64,000 nt of DNA from Oikopleura dioica (Eukaryota; Chordata; Appendicularia; Copelata; Oikopleuridae), in NCBI GenBank assembly GCA_907165135.1, contig OU015569.1, positions 12,834,501 through 12,898,500 of the forward strand, read 5' to 3'. Position 1 is the stretch's first letter, and every line of letters begins with the position of its first letter. Both the position numbers and the translations under genes were made by a program. Below, piece after piece: positions 62,001-64,000 of the stretch. The notes beneath the pieces were generated by a model. That model did not search any database, was not told the origin of the DNA, and saw only the letters and a program-made list of their open reading frames with translations.

Positions 62001-64000
62001 AGCCTGTTTTCCGATTCTGGCAATGAATTTGACGGATTTGGACTCGAGATGTAATCGTAACGATTGAATTTTTTGTGACCAAAAACAATTCGACAATCTC
62101 TTATAAATTCCGACGTCATAAATTCTGGCAACTTTTTTAACGGATTTTATGTCGAGATGAACTTAACTCAACGATCTATTTTGTACGAAAATCTCATTAT
62201 CGGAATTCTCTAGAAAGCCTGTTTTTCCGATTTTGGCAACGAATTTGACGGATTTAAAGTCGAGATGTACTCGTAACGATTGAATTTTTTGTGACCACAA
62301 ACAACTCGACAATCTCTTATAAATGCCGTGGTCACAAATTCTGGCAACTTTTTTAACGGATTTTATGTCGAGATGAACTAAACTCAACTATCTATTTTGT
62401 ACGAAAATCTCATTATCGGAATTCTCTAGAAAGCCTGTTTTTCCGATTTTGGCAACGAATTTGACGGATTTGGACTCGAGATGTACTCATAACGATTGTA
62501 TTTTTTGTGTCTACGAACAAATGGACAATCTCTTATAAATGCCGTCGTCTCAGGTTCTGGCAACGTTCTGAACGGATTTTATGGCGAGATGTACTAAACT
62601 CAACTATTAGTTTTGTAGCAAAATCTCATCATCGGAATTCTCTAGAAAGCCTGTTTTTCCGATTCTGGCAATGAATTCGACGGATTTGGACTCGAGATGT
62701 ACTCGTTACGATTGAATTTTTTGTGACCAAAAACAATTCGACAATCTCTTATAAATGCCGTGGTCACAAATTCTTGCAACGTTCTTAACGGATTAAATGT
62801 CGAGATGAACTTATCTCAACTATTAATTTTGTAAGAAAATCTCATTATCGGAATTCTCTAGAAAGCCTGTTTTCCGATTTTGGCAACGAATTTGACGGAT
62901 TTAAAGTCGAAATGTACTCGTAACGATTGAATTTTTTGTGACCACAAACAATTGGACAATCTCTTATAAATGCCGTCGTCATAAATTCTGGCAACGTTCG
63001 TAACGGATTTAATGTCGAGATGAACTTAACTCAACTATCTGTTTTGATTCTGGCAACGAATTTGACAGATTTAGAGTCGTGATGTACTCGTAACGATTAA
63101 ATTTTTTGTGACCACAAACAATTGGACAATCTCTTATAAATGCCGTCTTCTTTTTTCTGGCAAATTTTTTACCGGATTTTATGTCGAGATGAACTTAACT
63201 CAAGTATCTATTTTGTACGAAAATCTCATTATCGGAATATTCTAGAAAGCCTGTTTTCTGATTCTGGCAACGAATTTGACGGATTTAGAGTCGAGATGTA
63301 CTCGTAACGATTAAATTTTTTTTGTCCACAATTAATTGGACATTCTCTTACGAATGCCGTCGTCTCAGGTTCTGGCAACGTTCTGAACGGATTTTATGGC
63401 GAGATGTACTAAACTCGACTATTAGTTTTGTAGCAAAATCTCATAATCGGAATTCTCTAGAAAGCCTGTTTTTCCGATTCTGGCAACGAATTTGACGGAT
63501 TCTAAGTCGAGATGTACTCGTAACGATTAAATTTTTTGTGACCACAAACAATTGGACAATCTCTTATAAATGCCGTCTTCTTTTTTCTGGCAAATTTTTT
63601 AACGGATTTTATGTCGAGATGAACTTAACTCAAGTATCTATTTTGTACGAAAATCTCATTATCGGAATATTCTAGAAAGCCTGTTTTCTGATTCTGGCAA
63701 CGAATTTGACGGATTTAGAGTCGAGATGTACTCGTAACGATTAAATTTTTTTTGTCCACAATTAATTGGACATTCTCTTACGAATGCCGTCGTCTCAGGT
63801 TCTGGCAACGTTCTGAACGGATTTTATGGCGAGATGTATTAAACTCGACTATTAGTTTTGTAGCAAAATCTCATAATCGGAATTCTCTAGAAAGCCTGTT
63901 TTTCCGATTCTGGCAACGAATTTGACGAATTCTAAGTCGAGATGTACTCGTAACGATTGAATTTTTTGTGACCACAAACAATTGAAAAATCTCTTACAAA
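59061..64000 (+). repeat. ~215-bp dimeric satellite, runs off the right edge
   Basis: About 23 units marked by GACAATCTCTTATAAATGCC. Each has two related halves: TTCTGGCAACGTTCTTAACG and TTCTGGCAACGAATTTGACG, both followed by GGATTT and a CGAGATGTACT-like block. 63120-63360 and 63550-63790 are near-identical, a two-unit higher-order duplication. Confidence 0.95.

Overview
The window looks like nuclear DNA of a bilaterian animal, most probably an appendicularian (larvacean) tunicate. The evidence is animal gene families (Rab27, an MRP/ABCC1 transporter, an arylsulfatase B-like enzyme, an importin alpha-3/4 fragment, a CNBD2-like protein), many 43-51 nt introns, and several introns that seem to need GA, GG or GC donors, a trait known from larvaceans. 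The species call is inference. Exon borders below were worked out by eye from reading frame, splice motifs and family likeness.

Layout. 1-25.5 kb is gene-rich: an O-fucosyltransferase-like type II membrane protein (-, runs off the left edge), Rab27 (-), the last exon of an unknown gene (-), a sulfatase (+), an ABCC1-like transporter (+), then a closely packed minus-strand group (F5/8C-domain protein, coiled-coil protein, ankyrin/coiled-coil/RING protein) and two unrecognised partial genes (-). 25.6-31.7 kb is a nest of inverted-repeat elements with 56-bp tandem arrays inside. 31.8-36.9 kb is a CNBD2-like gene (-); one of its introns holds a complete two-exon gene for a 55-aa membrane protein on the other strand. 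36.9-41 kb has an element-interrupted ORF, a 3' fragment of importin alpha (+) and the 3' end of another gene (-). From 41 kb to the right edge the DNA is almost all satellite: a 57-bp repeat with orientation switches, a ~165-bp repeat split by a young, intact Ty3/gypsy-type LTR retrotransposon (48401-56218), a ~19-bp repeat, and a ~215-bp dimeric repeat.

The most striking feature is a family of short inverted-repeat elements (terminal sequence CTGGGCTCGGCAACC, 8-bp target duplications) scattered through gene introns. In the sulfatase and F5/8C genes the element itself is the intron: it lies inside a coding exon, its right end supplies a CCCAG 3' splice site and its left end a possible GC 5' splice site. 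Splicing there would leave 4+8=12 nt, so the frame would survive wherever it lands. A third gene has an exon starting exactly at an element end. A second, unrelated 761-bp element at 37.4 kb shows a similar arrangement. The window thus appears to record intron birth by DNA transposons.

Several genes need single-base frame corrections, mostly at homopolymers, which suggests uncorrected long-read errors or early decay.
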